Source: Rhodocyclaceae bacterium (GTDB lineage Bacteria; Pseudomonadota; Gammaproteobacteria; Burkholderiales; Rhodocyclaceae). From it: a stretch of 64,000 nt of DNA. A program made the translations under genes and the position numbers. Each line of letters starts with the position of its first letter. The stretch's first letter is position 1. Positions 52,570 through 63,005 of this stretch are shown piece by piece. Location: NCBI GenBank assembly GCA_030824275.1, contig JAVBXY010000038.1, forward strand, positions 186,001 to 250,000, in the 5' to 3' direction. The notes beneath the pieces are model-generated. The model worked only from the letters and a program-made list of their open reading frames with translations, searched no databases and was not told the DNA's origin.

Positions 52570-54096
52570 TCAAAACAGGTTGCGTTGCAGTTCTTCTTCG
52601 CGCGGGGGCTCTTCCCCGATTTTCTCGGGAACGCGCAGCGTGATGTGGGTACCGCCTTGCTCCGCCGGACCGATGGCGAACTCGCCAAACAGGCTTAAGA
52701 CCCGTTCGCGGATTCCGCGCAGTCCGAAGGATTTGGGTTTCATCATGTCCGCCTCGGAAATGCCGCGGCCATTGTCCCGTATCTCCAGCAGGATGTTACC
52801 CCGTTCGCGTCGCAAACGCATGACGACAAGAGAGGCGTGGGCGTGCTTGGCGACATTGGTCAGGGCTTCCTGCGCGATGCGGAACAATGCCAGCGAGGTA
52901 TCGCCGTCGGGTTCGAGGCTTTCCTCATCGCATTGCACGCGACAGGGAATGCCAAAGCGTTGCGTGAAGTCCTCGGCCTGGCATTCGATGGCAGCGGGCA
53001 GGCCGAATTCCTTGAGGATGCCGGGACGCAGTTCGCGGGCGACGCGGCTGGCGGTGCTCATCGCTTGATCGAGCAGGCCCTCGATGGAATGGGCCTTGTC
53101 GCGGAGCTTGTCGCTGCCTTCCGGCAGCTTGCTGGCGAGCAAGGCCACCTCGATCTTGAGGCGGACCAGAATGGAGCCGAGTTCATCATGGATGTCGCGG
53201 GAGATGCGCTCTCGCTCCTCTTCCTTTACCGCCTCCAGGTGGCTCGACAGCTCTGCCAGTTGCTGGCGTGAACCGCGCAGCTCGGCTTCGCTCTCCTTGC
53301 TTTCGCTGATGTTGGTGGCGATGCCACGCCATTCGATGACGCCGGACTCAAAGCGGTGAGGCGTCGAGCGCAGATTGATCCACTTGCTGCGCGCGCGGCC
53401 TCGGGTGTGGCCTTCCCAGTTCAGTAGCGTACCGTCAGCGGCCGAACTTTTGAGGGCAGCGTCGAGGCTGCGGCGCTCCTCGGCATCGAAGGCTTCGAAT
53501 AATCGTTTGGCCGAGGCCAGCAGTTCCTGCTGCTTAAAACCGAAAAGTTTCTGGCAGCCCTCGCTGACGTAGAGAAAGCGGAATTCGCCTTCCGCGTCGC
53601 GGCGCAGCTGAAATAGCATGCCAGGCAGATTCGAGGCCAGGGCGCGGAAGCGGGCTTCGCTTTCCTTGAGCATCTCCAGCGCGGCGCGGTGGTCGGCCCG
53701 ATGCCGTGCTTCGCGCACCTCGCGCTCGACGGCGGGGATCAGGCGTTCAAGCCGGTCGGCATCAATGACGTCGCGGGCTCCGGCTTTCATGGCCCTTTGC
53801 GTGCCGCGTTCGTCGCTGGGACCGGCAACCACGATCAGAGGCAAGTCGAAGCCAAGCTCGTCGATCAGGCGCACGGAGGCCTGGACGGACAGGGAGGTGA
53901 CACCGGGGACGTATAGCGCGGCATCCCAGGGTTGGTCACGCAAGGCGCCGCGTAGACTGGCCGGCGTGTTGACGCGATGTAGTTCTACCGCCTTTTCGCC
54001 ATCGGCAAAGACCGGCGTCAGGCGTGCGGCGACATCGTCGGATGCGGCGATGACTAGCAGATTGAGCGGGGGATTGGCGGGCGAACTGGAAACCAT
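52570..54096 (-). CDS. PAS sensor histidine kinase of the NarX/DesK type with N-terminal pseudo-receiver
   Basis: A 508-residue cytoplasmic kinase. Residues 10-130 form a receiver-like domain, but the phospho-acceptor position reads LYVPG (Y62 instead of Asp), so it should not be phosphorylated. A PAS domain (about 145-265) follows, then a HisKA_3 dimerisation domain with H303 in RISRDIHDELGS and a HATPase (IAQEALTNVAKHAHA, then EIRDNGRGIS and GLRGIRERV). This type pairs with NarL/FixJ regulators, matching the next gene. No membrane segment is seen, so the signal is intracellular. Confidence 0.9.
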   Translation of the reverse strand: MVSSSPANPPLNLLVIAASDDVAARLTPVFADGEKAVELHRVNTPASLRGALRDQPWDAALYVPGVTSLSVQASVRLIDELGFDLPLIVVAGPSDERGTQRAMKAGARDVIDADRLERLIPAVEREVREARHRADHRAALEMLKESEARFRALASNLPGMLFQLRRDAEGEFRFLYVSEGCQKLFGFKQQELLASAKRLFEAFDAEERRSLDAALKSSAADGTLLNWEGHTRGRARSKWINLRSTPHRFESGVIEWRGIATNISESKESEAELRGSRQQLAELSSHLEAVKEEERERISRDIHDELGSILVRLKIEVALLASKLPEGSDKLRDKAHSIEGLLDQAMSTASRVARELRPGILKEFGLPAAIECQAEDFTQRFGIPCRVQCDEESLEPDGDTSLALFRIAQEALTNVAKHAHASLVVMRLRRERGNILLEIRDNGRGISEADMMKPKSFGLRGIRERVLSLFGEFAIGPAEQGGTHITLRVPEKIGEEPPREEELQRNLF

Positions 54097-54139
54097 GGGA
54101 GGTGAGGAGTGTATAGCGTAAAGCGCCCGTCGGCTCCGC

Positions 54140-54145
54140 TATAAT
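54140..54145 (+). promoter_or_regulatory. -10 element of the tRNA-Thr/ssrA transcript
   Basis: A perfect TATAAT lies 9 bases before the mature tRNA-Thr; no clear -35 match is visible 17 bases upstream. ssrA probably shares this promoter, since no other is evident between them. Confidence 0.55.
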
Positions 54146-54154
54146 GCCGCCCGT

Positions 54155-54230
54155 GCCGGCATAGCTCAGTTGGTAGAGCAACCGCCTTGTAAGCGGTAGG
54201 TCACCAGTTCGATTCCGGTTGCCGGCACCA
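54155..54230 (+). tRNA. tRNA-Thr (anticodon TGT)
   Basis: A 76-base tRNA with encoded CCA. The acceptor stem is GCCGGCA/TGCCGGC, the D arm is AGCTCAGTTGGTAGAGC, the anticodon loop is CTTGTAA (TGT, reads ACA), and the T arm contains GGTCACCAGTTCGATTCCGG-type pairing. Confidence 0.96.
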
Positions 54231-54266
54231 TTGAATCAATACAAGTTCTGCTGTTCTCCTTGAAAC

Positions 54267-54577
54267 CCGGAACCATTGCCCCCATAATTAACGCATGGTT
54301 GTAATTCCGGCAATCTGGAAGCGCTTCGGACGCGGGTTCGATTCCCGCCACCTCCACCTAAGAGCATCAATACATCTGTAGTGTTTTTAGGTGGGGGTGC
54401 ACTGGTTTCGACGGGGTGAGTGAAGGAAAGCAGGCAACTCGTCAGGCGATCGACGTTAATGAAGCAAATCTCTAAACGCCAACGATGAGCGTTTCGCAAT
54501 CGCCGCTTAAGGCCTTTGCCGAGGCTGCTTGAGCCTTGTTACCAAAGAAAAGCCGGCGGGGACTTCGGTCCCCGTCG
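54267..54577 (+). ncRNA. ssrA: tmRNA gene ssrA, circularly permuted (two-piece tmRNA)
   Basis: The 3' tRNA-like half comes first. GGACGCGGGTTCGATTCCCG and then CCACCTCCACC (54328-54358) are the T arm and 3' acceptor strand of tmRNA. After a spacer the 5' half follows: GGGGGTGCACTGGTTTCGAC (54393-54412) with the conserved D-loop region. CACCTCC (54349-54355) pairs with GGGGGTG (54393-54399). The tag frame at 54478-54510 encodes ANDERFAIAA and a TAA stop. A 10-bp stem with a TTCG loop closes the coding piece. Upstream, CCGGAA/TTCCGG and CCAT/ATGG pairings structure the acceptor piece; its exact 5' end is uncertain. CCA is not fully encoded (ACCT). The transcript must be processed into an acceptor and a coding RNA that together rescue stalled ribosomes. 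Confidence 0.9.
54554..54577 (+). terminator. TTCG hairpin at the 3' end of ssrA
   Basis: A 10-bp stem (CGGCGGGGAC/GTCCCCGTCG, one G-T pair) capped by TTCG. It is the last structural element of the coding piece and may also terminate transcription, although the T content behind it is modest. Confidence 0.55.
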
Positions 54578-54623
54578 TCAATTGTGTTTGCCAGACATGC
54601 TCTGCCAAACCCCATCCTAGAGT

Positions 54624-55274
54624 TCAGTCTCTAAGACCGAAGATTTCCTGTGGTGTGGCAGCAATCGCATCTGCTCCCCATTCGGAGGGCGGCTTGCCGT
54701 CGCCCAGATATCCCCAGGCAGCAATAACGGTACGCATGCCAGCGACACGACCGGCGATGACATCGCGCTCGTCATCACCAACATAGACACAACGCGAAGA
54801 TGCAACACCCAACACGGCACCGGCCAGATGCATGGGATGGGGATGCGGTTTGGGGCGGGTGGCGCTATCACCGCAGACGATGCAGGTGCTGCGATGGCGC
54901 AGGCCGAGTGCCTCGGTCAGGGGAATGGCGAAGCGCTGGGATTTGTTGGTGACGATGCCCCAAGGGATGCCGTTGGCGTCGAGTTCGTCAAGGTGCTCCG
55001 CCATGCCGTCGAAAAGACGGGTGCCAACGCACAGTGCTTCCTGGTAGATCGAAAGGAAGCGCTGTTGCAGGTGGATGTAGTCGTCGTCGCCGGGCTTGAT
55101 GCCGAGCCCGACGCCTATCAGGCCTCGGGCACCGGCCGAGACATGAGGCCGGAGTTGTTCCAATGGGAGCGGGTTTGCTCCGCGTTCTTCGCGCAGACGG
55201 TTGAGTGCGCTGGCCAGATCCGGGGCGGTATCTGCCAGTGTGCCGTCCAGGTCGAAAAGGACGGCATCAGGCAT
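54624..55274 (-). CDS. gph: Phosphoglycolate phosphatase
   Basis: A 216-residue HAD phosphatase removing phosphate from 2-phosphoglycolate formed in DNA-damage repair or oxygenase side reactions. Motif I is [15 protein letters not shown] (nucleophile D8), followed by the alpha-helical cap, motif [10 protein letters not shown], the KPHPHP lysine and motif [11 protein letters not shown]. The ATG at 55274 gives the family start [13 protein letters not shown]; the frame extends further upstream only inside ubiG. It overlaps ubiG by 8 bases; ubiG-gph pairing is common in betaproteobacteria. Confidence 0.93.
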   Translation of the reverse strand: MPDAVLFDLDGTLADTAPDLASALNRLREERGANPLPLEQLRPHVSAGARGLIGVGLGIKPGDDDYIHLQQRFLSIYQEALCVGTRLFDGMAEHLDELDANGIPWGIVTNKSQRFAIPLTEALGLRHRSTCIVCGDSATRPKPHPHPMHLAGAVLGVASSRCVYVGDDERDVIAGRVAGMRTVIAAWGYLGDGKPPSEWGADAIAATPQEIFGLRD

Positions 55275-55968
55275 TGCGCCGGGCTCGCAGCAGGTAATTG
55301 ACGTCTGTATCCCTATTGATGGCGCATTCCCGGTTGAAGGGGTTGTAACGCATGCCAGCGATTTCCAGGACGTCGAGGCCGGCATCGCGGCAGAGCCGGG
55401 CCAGCTCTGCCGGCTTCAGAAAGCGGGCATAGTCATGGGTTCCGCGAGGCATCAGCTTCAATAGGTATTCGGCACCGACCACGGCGAGGAGCCATGCTTT
55501 CGGATTCCGGTTCAGGGTGGATAGAAACACTTGACCACCAGGCTTCACAAGCTTTGCACAGGCCCGTAGTGTGCTGGCTGGATCAGGTACATGCTCCAGC
55601 ATTTCCAGGCAGGTGACAACATCAAAGCGCCCCGGAGCTTCCTCCGCCATGGCTTCGGCCGAGATCAGGCGATAATTTACAGATTGGCCGCTTTCATGCA
55701 GATGCAAGCGTGCGACGCCAAGGGCTTTCTCCGACAGGTCAATGCCGCTTACCTCGGCGCCTAGTACGGCCATGCCTTCGCTGACCAGGCCGCCGCCGCA
55801 GCCGATATCAATGACCTGCTTACCGCGCAAGGCGGCGTGGCCATCAATCCAGGCAAGCCGAGCCGGATTGATGTCGTGCAAGGGGCGAAACTCGGAATTA
55901 GGGTCCCACCAGCGGTGGGCGAGTTCGCTGAATTTATCCAGTTCGCGGGGGTCTGCGTTTGGGGTCAT
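55267..55968 (-). CDS. ubiG: Ubiquinone biosynthesis O-methyltransferase UbiG
   Basis: A 233-residue SAM-dependent enzyme for both O-methylation steps of ubiquinone synthesis. The family start [20 protein letters not shown] (5-24) and [12 protein letters not shown] are unmistakable; the SAM motif is [16 protein letters not shown] (about 51-66), and EMLEHVPDP and [12 protein letters not shown] follow. The ATG at 55968 is chosen because it gives the usual N-terminus and length (E. coli 240). It overlaps gph and is preceded by the ompA terminator. Confidence 0.96.
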   Translation of the reverse strand: MTPNADPRELDKFSELAHRWWDPNSEFRPLHDINPARLAWIDGHAALRGKQVIDIGCGGGLVSEGMAVLGAEVSGIDLSEKALGVARLHLHESGQSVNYRLISAEAMAEEAPGRFDVVTCLEMLEHVPDPASTLRACAKLVKPGGQVFLSTLNRNPKAWLLAVVGAEYLLKLMPRGTHDYARFLKPAELARLCRDAGLDVLEIAGMRYNPFNRECAINRDTDVNYLLRARRNA

Positions 55969-55988
55969 GAGGAATATCCCGGGTGAAC

Positions 55989-56017
55989 AAAAAAAGCCCT
56001 GCGGGGCAGGGCTTTTC
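55989..56017 (-). terminator. Rho-independent terminator after ompA-like gene
   Basis: A perfect 8-bp stem (AGCCCTGC/GCAGGGCT) with a 3-base loop and, on the minus strand, a run of seven T. It separates the OmpA transcript from ubiG-gph. Confidence 0.88.
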
Positions 56018-56033
56018 TCGGAGTCAGGCGGTA

Positions 56034-56696
56034 TTACTTGGTCTTGGTACCGATGACTTCGATTTCGACGCGACGGTCGGGTTGCAGGCAGTCGATAACC
56101 TTCTTGCTCTTCGGGCCTTTGCACTGATCGGCCTTGGTGATCGGCTGCTTCTCGCCCTTGCCTTCGGTGTAGACGCGGTTCGGCTCAACGCCCTTGCCAA
56201 CCAGATAGGTCTTGACCGCAGCAGCGCGCTTCTCGGAGAGCTTCTGGTTGTAGGCATCGGTACCAAAGCGGTCAGCGTGACCGACGGCGATGATGACTTC
56301 CAGCTTGATGCCCTTGATATCACCAGCCAGCTTGTCCAGCTTGGCCTTTCCTTCGTCGCGCAGGGTGGCCTTATTGAAGTCGAACAGGGCGTCGGCGGCG
56401 AGGGTTACCTTGGAGGCGGTGGGCTTTGCGCCAGCAGCGGCGGCGGCAGCGCCTGCGGGTTTGGCGGCGGCATCCTTCTTCACGAGGTCCGGATCGCATT
56501 CTTCGATAGCCATGGCCGGGGTCCAGAAGCCGGTGCGCCAGCACAGGCCGGTACCGCTCTTGGCGACATAGCCGCGTTGGTCAATGACGTAGCCGACGGT
56601 GCCCTTGGTATCAATGCCCTTGGTCTGGGCAAAAGCAGCGGCAGAGAGGCCGAGCAGGGTAGCGAGCAGCAGAGAGTGTTTGGCGCGAGTGATCAT
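56034..56696 (-). CDS. OmpA-family outer membrane protein
   Basis: A 220-residue protein with a signal peptide (1-23, [16 protein letters not shown]). A short N-terminal domain with cysteines ([20 protein letters not shown]) leads through an alanine/proline-rich linker (about 75-95) to a C-terminal OmpA-like peptidoglycan-binding domain at about 100-215 ([34 protein letters not shown] split as [10 protein letters not shown] and NQKLSEKRA, then [11 protein letters not shown]). There is no eight-strand barrel, so it is the betaproteobacterial short form. A strong ribosome-binding site GGGGAGA precedes ATG, as expected for an abundant protein. Confidence 0.92.
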   Translation of the reverse strand: MITRAKHSLLLATLLGLSAAAFAQTKGIDTKGTVGYVIDQRGYVAKSGTGLCWRTGFWTPAMAIEECDPDLVKKDAAAKPAGAAAAAAGAKPTASKVTLAADALFDFNKATLRDEGKAKLDKLAGDIKGIKLEVIIAVGHADRFGTDAYNQKLSEKRAAAVKTYLVGKGVEPNRVYTEGKGEKQPITKADQCKGPKSKKVIDCLQPDRRVEIEVIGTKTK

Positions 56697-56762
56697 GTTC
56701 TCCCCTTATTGGAGTTAAGTGTGGCGGAGTGCTAACAGCTTTTCCCGATGCACCGCACGGCG

Positions 56763-58094
56763 TCAGGAGGTCAGACGAGTATGCCACAAACTTGCGACGT
56801 CAATCAATTTGGAAACGTCGATATGCTGCGGAACGCCGTTTCTCATCGCGATTTTGCCACGAATCCACGTATGGGTGACTTGTTCCCGGCCGGCGGCATA
56901 TACCAGATGGGATGCCGGATCGAAGCAGGGTTGCAGCAGCCAGTCATCCAAGCGAACGGCGCAGAGATCGGCCTCTTTGCCAGGACGAAGGGAGCCGATT
57001 CGGCTATCGAGACTCAGTGCGCGAGCACCGCCAAGAGTTGCTGCATGCAGTACGGCATGGGCATTCAATGTGGTGGCATCTTCGCTAGCCCCCTTGGCCA
57101 GCAGGGCTGCATGGCGCATTTCCTGGAACAGGTCTAGCCGGTTGTTCGATGCGGCGCCATCGGTTCCCAGGCCAAAATTGACGCCCCGTGCCCGCAAGGC
57201 GGTGGAGGGAGCAATACCGCTCCCCAATTTGAGATTGGAGGTGGGGCAGTGAGCCACATGACAACCTTCGTGGGCCAGCAGATCGATTTCCGCAGTATCG
57301 AGATGAACGGCATGCACCGCAATCATCTGGGGGCCCAATAGCCCCAGACGATGCAGCCGCTGTAGGGGGCGGACGCCGTGCTGCTTGAGGCTTTCCTCGA
57401 TTTCCTGTCGTGTTTCATGCACATGGATGTGGATGGGCACTTCAAGTTCGGCGGCAAGAGTGGCAATTTTCCCGAAGGTCGCGTCACTTACGGTGTAGGG
57501 CGCATGCGGTGCAAGGCAAAAGCTCAACAGCGGATCGCCGTGCAGGGCATCGCGGGCGGCGAGCCCTTTGGCGAGGTAGTCGTCGGCATCGGTGGCGTAG
57601 CCGGTCGGGAATTCGAGCACAACCAAGCCAAGGGCGGCGCGCATGCCCGCCTCGCGCACTGCTGCGGCGGCAGCCTCCGGAAAAAAGTACATATCGTTCA
57701 TGGTCGTCACGCCGCCACGCAGCATTTCGGCGCAGGCGAGGAGGGTGCCGGCGCGGACGAAATCGGGACCGACATGCTTGCCTTCGGCTGGCCAGATGCG
57801 TTCGGTGAGCCATTGCATCAACGGCAGGTCGTCGGCATAGCCCCGCAGCAGGGTCATGGCCGCGTGGGTGTGGAGATTGACCAGGCCCGGCAGCAGCACC
57901 TGGCCGGGGAGGTCAATGGTTTCCTGGGGCAGGAAACGCTGCGCGGCCTCGGCCGTCGGCAGCAAATCCACAATCCGGCCCGCGTCGACGGCCAGGGCAT
58001 GGCCGCTCAGGGTAATGCCGGCGGGTTCGATGGGGACGATCCATTCAGGACGGATCAGGAGGTCGATGTTGCGGGGAACAGGTGGCATTTTCAT
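56763..58094 (-). CDS. mtaD: Amidohydrolase, 5-methylthioadenosine/S-adenosylhomocysteine deaminase type
   Basis: A 443-residue TRZ/ATZ-family metal-dependent deaminase. Zinc ligands are visible as NLHTHAAMTLLRG (HxH), HIHVHETRQEI (His) and FGLGTDGAASNN (Asp), with catalytic glutamate in HVHE. Members deaminate methylthioadenosine or S-adenosylhomocysteine to the inosine forms, salvaging methylation by-products. The assignment to this substrate comes from similarity and the typical location near ubiG and gyrA; other aminohydrolase substrates are possible. The first ATG in frame is used; a TTG four codons earlier is an alternative. Confidence 0.88.
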   Translation of the reverse strand: MKMPPVPRNIDLLIRPEWIVPIEPAGITLSGHALAVDAGRIVDLLPTAEAAQRFLPQETIDLPGQVLLPGLVNLHTHAAMTLLRGYADDLPLMQWLTERIWPAEGKHVGPDFVRAGTLLACAEMLRGGVTTMNDMYFFPEAAAAAVREAGMRAALGLVVLEFPTGYATDADDYLAKGLAARDALHGDPLLSFCLAPHAPYTVSDATFGKIATLAAELEVPIHIHVHETRQEIEESLKQHGVRPLQRLHRLGLLGPQMIAVHAVHLDTAEIDLLAHEGCHVAHCPTSNLKLGSGIAPSTALRARGVNFGLGTDGAASNNRLDLFQEMRHAALLAKGASEDATTLNAHAVLHAATLGGARALSLDSRIGSLRPGKEADLCAVRLDDWLLQPCFDPASHLVYAAGREQVTHTWIRGKIAMRNGVPQHIDVSKLIDVASLWHTRLTS

Positions 58095-58153
58095 GCGCTG
58101 ATTCAATCAGATTCGCCATCGGCCGGCAACCGTTTCCAGCTACCCCCGCATGC

Positions 58154-58159
58154 TAAAAT
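58154..58159 (+). promoter_or_regulatory. Extended -10 of the gyrA promoter
   Basis: TAAAAT preceded by TGC, with transcription predicted near 58166 and a leader of about 45 bases. The -35 region (CGTTTC or TTTCCA) is weak, consistent with an extended -10 promoter. Confidence 0.5.
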
Positions 58160-58210
58160 CGTCCGCTTTTACGCATTCGCTCCGCCGCCCGTCGGCAGGG
58201 GCCGCAGCCA

Positions 58211-60810
<2,600 letters not shown>

Positions 60811-60814
<4 letters not shown>

Positions 60815-61908
60815 GTCGCGTCTTCAACTTCGGCGCCGGCCCTGCGGCGCTGCCCGAGGAAGTGCTGCGTCAGGCGGCGGAGGAAATGCTCGACTGGCAG
60901 GGCTCGGGCATGTCGGTGATGGAAATGAGCCATCGCGGCAAGGAATTCATGGGCATTGCCGCCCAGGCCGAGGCCGACCTGCGGGAACTGCTGGCCGTGC
61001 CGGCCAACTACAAAATCCTGTTCATGCAGGGCGGCGCCATCGCGCTGAACGCGATCATCCCCATGAACCTGCTCGGCGACAAGAAAACCGCCGACTACGT
61101 GATCACAGGTTCCTGGACGGTGAAGTCCTACAAGGAGGCGAAGAAGTACTGTGCGCCGCACATCGCGGCCGGTAGCCTTGAAGGACCGTTTTTCGCCGTA
61201 CCGCCAGCGCCGACTTTTCAACTGTCGGCCGACCCGGCTTATCTCTTCATCTGCACCAACGAAACCATCGACGGTGTCGAGTTTCACGAACTGCCGGATA
61301 TGGCGTCCATCGGTCGGCCCGACCTGCCGCTGGTGGCCGACCTGTCCTCGAACATTCTGTCGCGCCCCATCGACGTGTCGAAGTACGGACTGATCTTCGG
61401 CGGTGCGCAGAAGAACATCGGCCCCGCCGGTCTGACCTTGGCCATCATCCGCGACGACCTGCTGGATCGCGCTCTGCCGGTCTGCCCCTCGGCCTTCGAG
61501 TTCAAGACCGTCGCGGCCTTCGACTCCATGTACAACACGCCGCCGACCTACAGCATTTACATCGCTAGTCTGGTCTTCCAGTGGCTCAAGCGCCAGGGCG
61601 GCCTTGCTGCCATGGAGGCGCGCAATATCGCCAAGGCGGAGCTGCTCTACGGCTATCTGGACTCAACGGATTTCTATGCGACCAAGGTGGAGAAGGCTTT
61701 CCGCTCACGCATGAACGTGCCCTTCTTCCTGAAGGACGAGTCCTTGAACGAGGCTTTCCTGGCAGGCGCCAAGGAGGCAGGCCTGCTCCAGCTCAAAGGC
61801 CACAAGTCTGTGGGCGGCATGCGCGCTTCCATCTACAACGCCATGCCCCTGGCTGGTGTACAGGCCTTGGTCGGTTATATGCAGGAATTCGAGCGCGCTT
61901 ATGGCTAA
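60811..61908 (+). CDS. serC: Phosphoserine aminotransferase
   Basis: A 365-residue PLP enzyme (E. coli 362) for serine and pyridoxal-phosphate synthesis, converting 3-phosphohydroxypyruvate to phosphoserine. The PLP lysine is K201 in [11 protein letters not shown]; the start [15 protein letters not shown] and [11 protein letters not shown] are typical. Residues 129-136 (AVPPAPTF) derive from a dispersed 25-bp repeat lying in the variable loop before [15 protein letters not shown] (split: [15 protein letters not shown]), leaving the overall length normal. It is coupled to gyrA upstream and overlaps pheA by 8 bases. Confidence 0.97.
61194..61218 (-). repeat. Dispersed 25-bp repeat, copy 11 (inside serC)
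   Basis: Read on the minus strand it is AAAAGTCGGCGCTGG followed by CGGTACGGCG. On the serC strand it is translated AVPPAPTF. Confidence 0.92.
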
Positions 61909-62995
61909 TGAGATGGCTAGCGAAGAGGAAGAACTCGGCAAGTTGCGCGTCGGCATCGATGCTATCGACACGGAGCTGCTGCGCCTGATCAGCGAACGGG
62001 CCAAGCTGGCCCAGCGCGTCGGCGAGATCAAGCACGGCAACATCTATCGTCCCGAGCGCGAGGCTCAGGTGCTGCGCCGAGTAGCCGAGAAGAACCCCGG
62101 CCCGTTGCCGGCGCCGGCCATGCAGCGCATCGTGCGCGAGATCATGTCTGCCTGTCTGGCCCTGGAGCAGCCGCTGACCGTGGCCTACCTCGGCCCCGCC
62201 GGCACCTATTCCGAAGCCGCTGCGCGCAAGCATTTCGGCGGTGCGCCGACCTTGCTGCCGGGTGCCGCCATCGACGACGTCTTCCGCGCTGTCGAATCCG
62301 GCAATGCCCATTACGGCGTGGTGCCGGTGGAAAACTCCACCGAAGGCGCGGTCGGCCGCTCCCTCGATCTGTTGCTCTCCTCGCCACTGCAGATTTGCGG
62401 CGAAGTGAATCTGCCCATACATCACAATCTGATGAGCAAGGCCGGCGCGCTGGGGGATATCCAGCGCATCTATTCCCATGCCCAGTCGCTGGCCCAATGC
62501 CACGAGTGGCTGAATCGCAACCTGCCGAATGTGCCCCGCGTGTCCGTCGCCAGCAATGCCGAGGCTGCTCGCCTGGCTGCCAGCGAAGCCGGTGCGGCTG
62601 CGATTGCTGGCGAGTCGGCGGCGACGCTCTATGAATTGACGATCCTGGCGGCCAGCATCGAGGACGATCCGAACAACACGACGCGCTTCGTGGTCGTCGC
62701 CGAACACGATGCGGCATCCTCCGGGGCGGACAAGACTTCGCTCGTCTGCTCGGCGCAGAATCGTCCTGGCGCCGTGCATCACCTGCTGGCGCCCTTCGCC
62801 GACAACGGCGTATCCATGAGCCGCCTCGAATCTCGCCCGGCCAAGGGCTTTGGCGGCAGCCGTTGGGAATACGTGTTCTACATTGACATCGACGGTCATC
62901 GCAGCGAGCCCGCCGTGGCCGCCGCACTGGAGGCGCTGAAGCATCGCGCCGGCTTCGTCAAGGAACTCGGCTCCTACCCCAAAGCCGTCTATTGA
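61901..62995 (+). CDS. pheA: Bifunctional chorismate mutase/prephenate dehydratase (P-protein)
   Basis: A 364-residue enzyme of phenylalanine synthesis. An AroQ-type chorismate mutase domain (about 10-90, [19 protein letters not shown], then [10 protein letters not shown]) is followed by prephenate dehydratase (about 97-275: [25 protein letters not shown], and TTRFVVV) and an ACT regulatory domain (about 285-360: [18 protein letters not shown], then [10 protein letters not shown]), which gives feedback inhibition by phenylalanine. The ATG at 61901 overlaps serC; an ATG four codons later is also possible. It is part of the conserved serC-pheA-hisC aromatic cluster. Confidence 0.96.
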   Translation: MANEMASEEEELGKLRVGIDAIDTELLRLISERAKLAQRVGEIKHGNIYRPEREAQVLRRVAEKNPGPLPAPAMQRIVREIMSACLALEQPLTVAYLGPAGTYSEAAARKHFGGAPTLLPGAAIDDVFRAVESGNAHYGVVPVENSTEGAVGRSLDLLLSSPLQICGEVNLPIHHNLMSKAGALGDIQRIYSHAQSLAQCHEWLNRNLPNVPRVSVASNAEAARLAASEAGAAAIAGESAATLYELTILAASIEDDPNNTTRFVVVAEHDAASSGADKTSLVCSAQNRPGAVHHLLAPFADNGVSMSRLESRPAKGFGGSRWEYVFYIDIDGHRSEPAVAAALEALKHRAGFVKELGSYPKAVY

Positions 62996-63005
62996 AGGTC
63001 AGTCC

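Noticed and set aside
54587-54609. Inverted repeat TTTGCCAGA/TCTGCCAAA behind ssrA
   Set aside because: The stem contains a C-C mismatch and no T-run follows on either strand; possibly part of 3' processing but not a supportable terminator.
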